Below are positions 6,050 through 6,849 of a stretch of 6,849 nucleotides of DNA, piece after piece (position 1 is the first letter of the stretch; each line of letters starts with the position of its first letter). The DNA is taken from contig JABDPH010000436.1 of assembly GCA_013042925.1 (NCBI GenBank), positions 1 to 6,849 of the forward strand, in the 5' to 3' direction. The notes below the pieces were generated by a model. The model made no database searches and was not told the DNA's origin. It saw nothing but the letters and a program-made list of their open reading frames with translations. Both the position numbers and the translations under genes were made by a program. The stretch comes from Eudoraea sp. Its GTDB lineage: Bacteria > Bacteroidota > Bacteroidia > Flavobacteriales > Flavobacteriaceae.

Positions 6050-6849
6050 GTGCCCAAATTAGCTGTCTTTCCCAAAGCCTATATGCAAGAACTTTGTAAA
6101 ACGGGCACTATGAAGGTCACGGAATGGATTGATTTAGCGATGGCTTTGCAGGTCGATGGTTTAGAATGGTATGCGGGTTTCCTGGAAATGGCAGATAAAT
6201 CTAATTGGAATATATTCAGAAAAAGAGTAGAAGATCAAGGAAAAGAGATTCCGATGCTATGTTGTTCACCAGATTTTACACACCCTGATAAATCCTTCAG
6301 GCAGAACGAAATTAAAAAACAAAAATACTGGATTGACATGACCAAAGCCCTGGGAGGATCATATTGCCGGGTCCTTTCTGGCCAAAAACGTCCTCAGCTT
6401 TCAATTGAACAGGGTATTGAGTTGGCAGCAGAATCTATTAAAGATTGTTTACCCTATGCCAGCGATCTGGGAATTACGTTGATTTTAGAAAATCACTATA
6501 AAGACGATTTTTGGGCTTATCCTGAATTTGCTCAGAAAATGGATGTTTTTTGCAAACTTGTGTCTTATATAGATCACCCAAATTTTGGAGTTAATTATGA
6601 TCCCAGTAACGCTTTTTTAGCTGGTGAAGATCCCTTGGAATTGTTGAAAAGAGTTTCTTCCAGGGTAGTGACAATGCACGCCAGTGATCGGTATCTTATT
6701 GAAGGAACCATAGACGATCTGCGTAAAGAAGAAGACGGCGTTTTAGGTTACGCTAAGAGACTTCGCCATGGAGAGATTGGCAAAGGGTTAAATGACTACG
6801 ATGCCATTTTTACAGAGTTAAAAAGAGTAAATTTTGATGGATGGATCAG
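6050..6849 (+). CDS. Sugar phosphate isomerase/epimerase-like TIM barrel (partial, runs off window)
   Basis: This is a xylose-isomerase-like TIM barrel of the IolE/tagatose-epimerase group, cut by the window end after 266 codons. Members isomerise, epimerise or dehydrate sugars using one divalent metal. Metal ligands visible by family comparison are Glu147 (LILENHYKDD), Asp184 (GVNYDPSNAF) and His210 (VVTMHASDR); the fourth, a Glu on the last strand after FDGWI, should lie just outside. HGEIGKGLNDY (240-250) is the typical substrate-side loop. The start is not ATG: the frame is bounded upstream by the SDR stop itself, and the first usable codon is GTG at 6050, giving VPKLAVFPKAY, the first barrel strand. 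The first ATG (6083) would delete that strand. Upstream in-frame ACG or ATA are less likely starts. The gap to the SDR gene is 21 bases, so it belongs to the operon. Confidence 0.82.
   Translation, partial: MPKLAVFPKAYMQELCKTGTMKVTEWIDLAMALQVDGLEWYAGFLEMADKSNWNIFRKRVEDQGKEIPMLCCSPDFTHPDKSFRQNEIKKQKYWIDMTKALGGSYCRVLSGQKRPQLSIEQGIELAAESIKDCLPYASDLGITLILENHYKDDFWAYPEFAQKMDVFCKLVSYIDHPNFGVNYDPSNAFLAGEDPLELLKRVSSRVVTMHASDRYLIEGTIDDLRKEEDGVLGYAKRLRHGEIGKGLNDYDAIFTELKRVNFDGWI

Noticed and set aside
1..6849. Search for CRISPR arrays, tRNA/rRNA genes, insertion sequences, attachment sites and defence genes
   Set aside because: No regularly spaced repeats, cloverleaf-like segments, transposase or recombinase motifs, or terminal inverted repeats were seen.

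Overview
The window looks like chromosomal DNA of a Bacteroidota member, most likely a flavobacterium. The DNA is AT-rich, two genes encode lipoproteins with short N-terminal signal peptides, the cold-shock protein has the lysine-rich N-terminal extension common in this phylum, and the one clear housekeeping promoter matches the Bacteroidota pattern (TTG, 20 bases, TAnnTTTG). No genus can be named from the sequence alone.

Layout. Left part (1-1385): a 23S rRNA pseudouridine synthase of the RluE/RsuA type on + meets a head-GIN (DUF2807) lipoprotein gene on -, with overlapping stop codons. Upstream of the lipoprotein gene, on the same strand, are a possible 38-codon small gene and a promoter-like element of the ECF-sigma type (AAC-N16-CGTC). 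A mostly non-coding AT-rich stretch follows (1386-1800). Next is a cold-shock-domain protein gene on - (1801-2256), with a promoter that implies a leader of about 150 bases.

Right part (2645 to the window end): five closely spaced + strand genes form a likely catabolic operon. They encode a DUF1080 lipoprotein (3-keto-disaccharide hydrolase family), an OMP-decarboxylase-superfamily enzyme resembling 3-hexulose-6-phosphate synthase, a zinc-type medium-chain dehydrogenase, a short-chain dehydrogenase, and a TIM-barrel sugar phosphate isomerase/epimerase that starts with GTG and runs off the window. Gaps are 6, 42, 6 and 21 bases.

Working together (inference): the DUF1080 protein would act in the envelope on oxidised (3-keto) glycosides. 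The two dehydrogenases and the TIM-barrel enzyme would interconvert keto-sugars or polyols, and the HPS-like enzyme would carry out a final aldol-type cleavage or a decarboxylation of a phosphorylated keto-sugar. No kinase, transporter, glycoside oxidase or regulator is visible, so the substrate is open. This combination is the most interesting part of the window.
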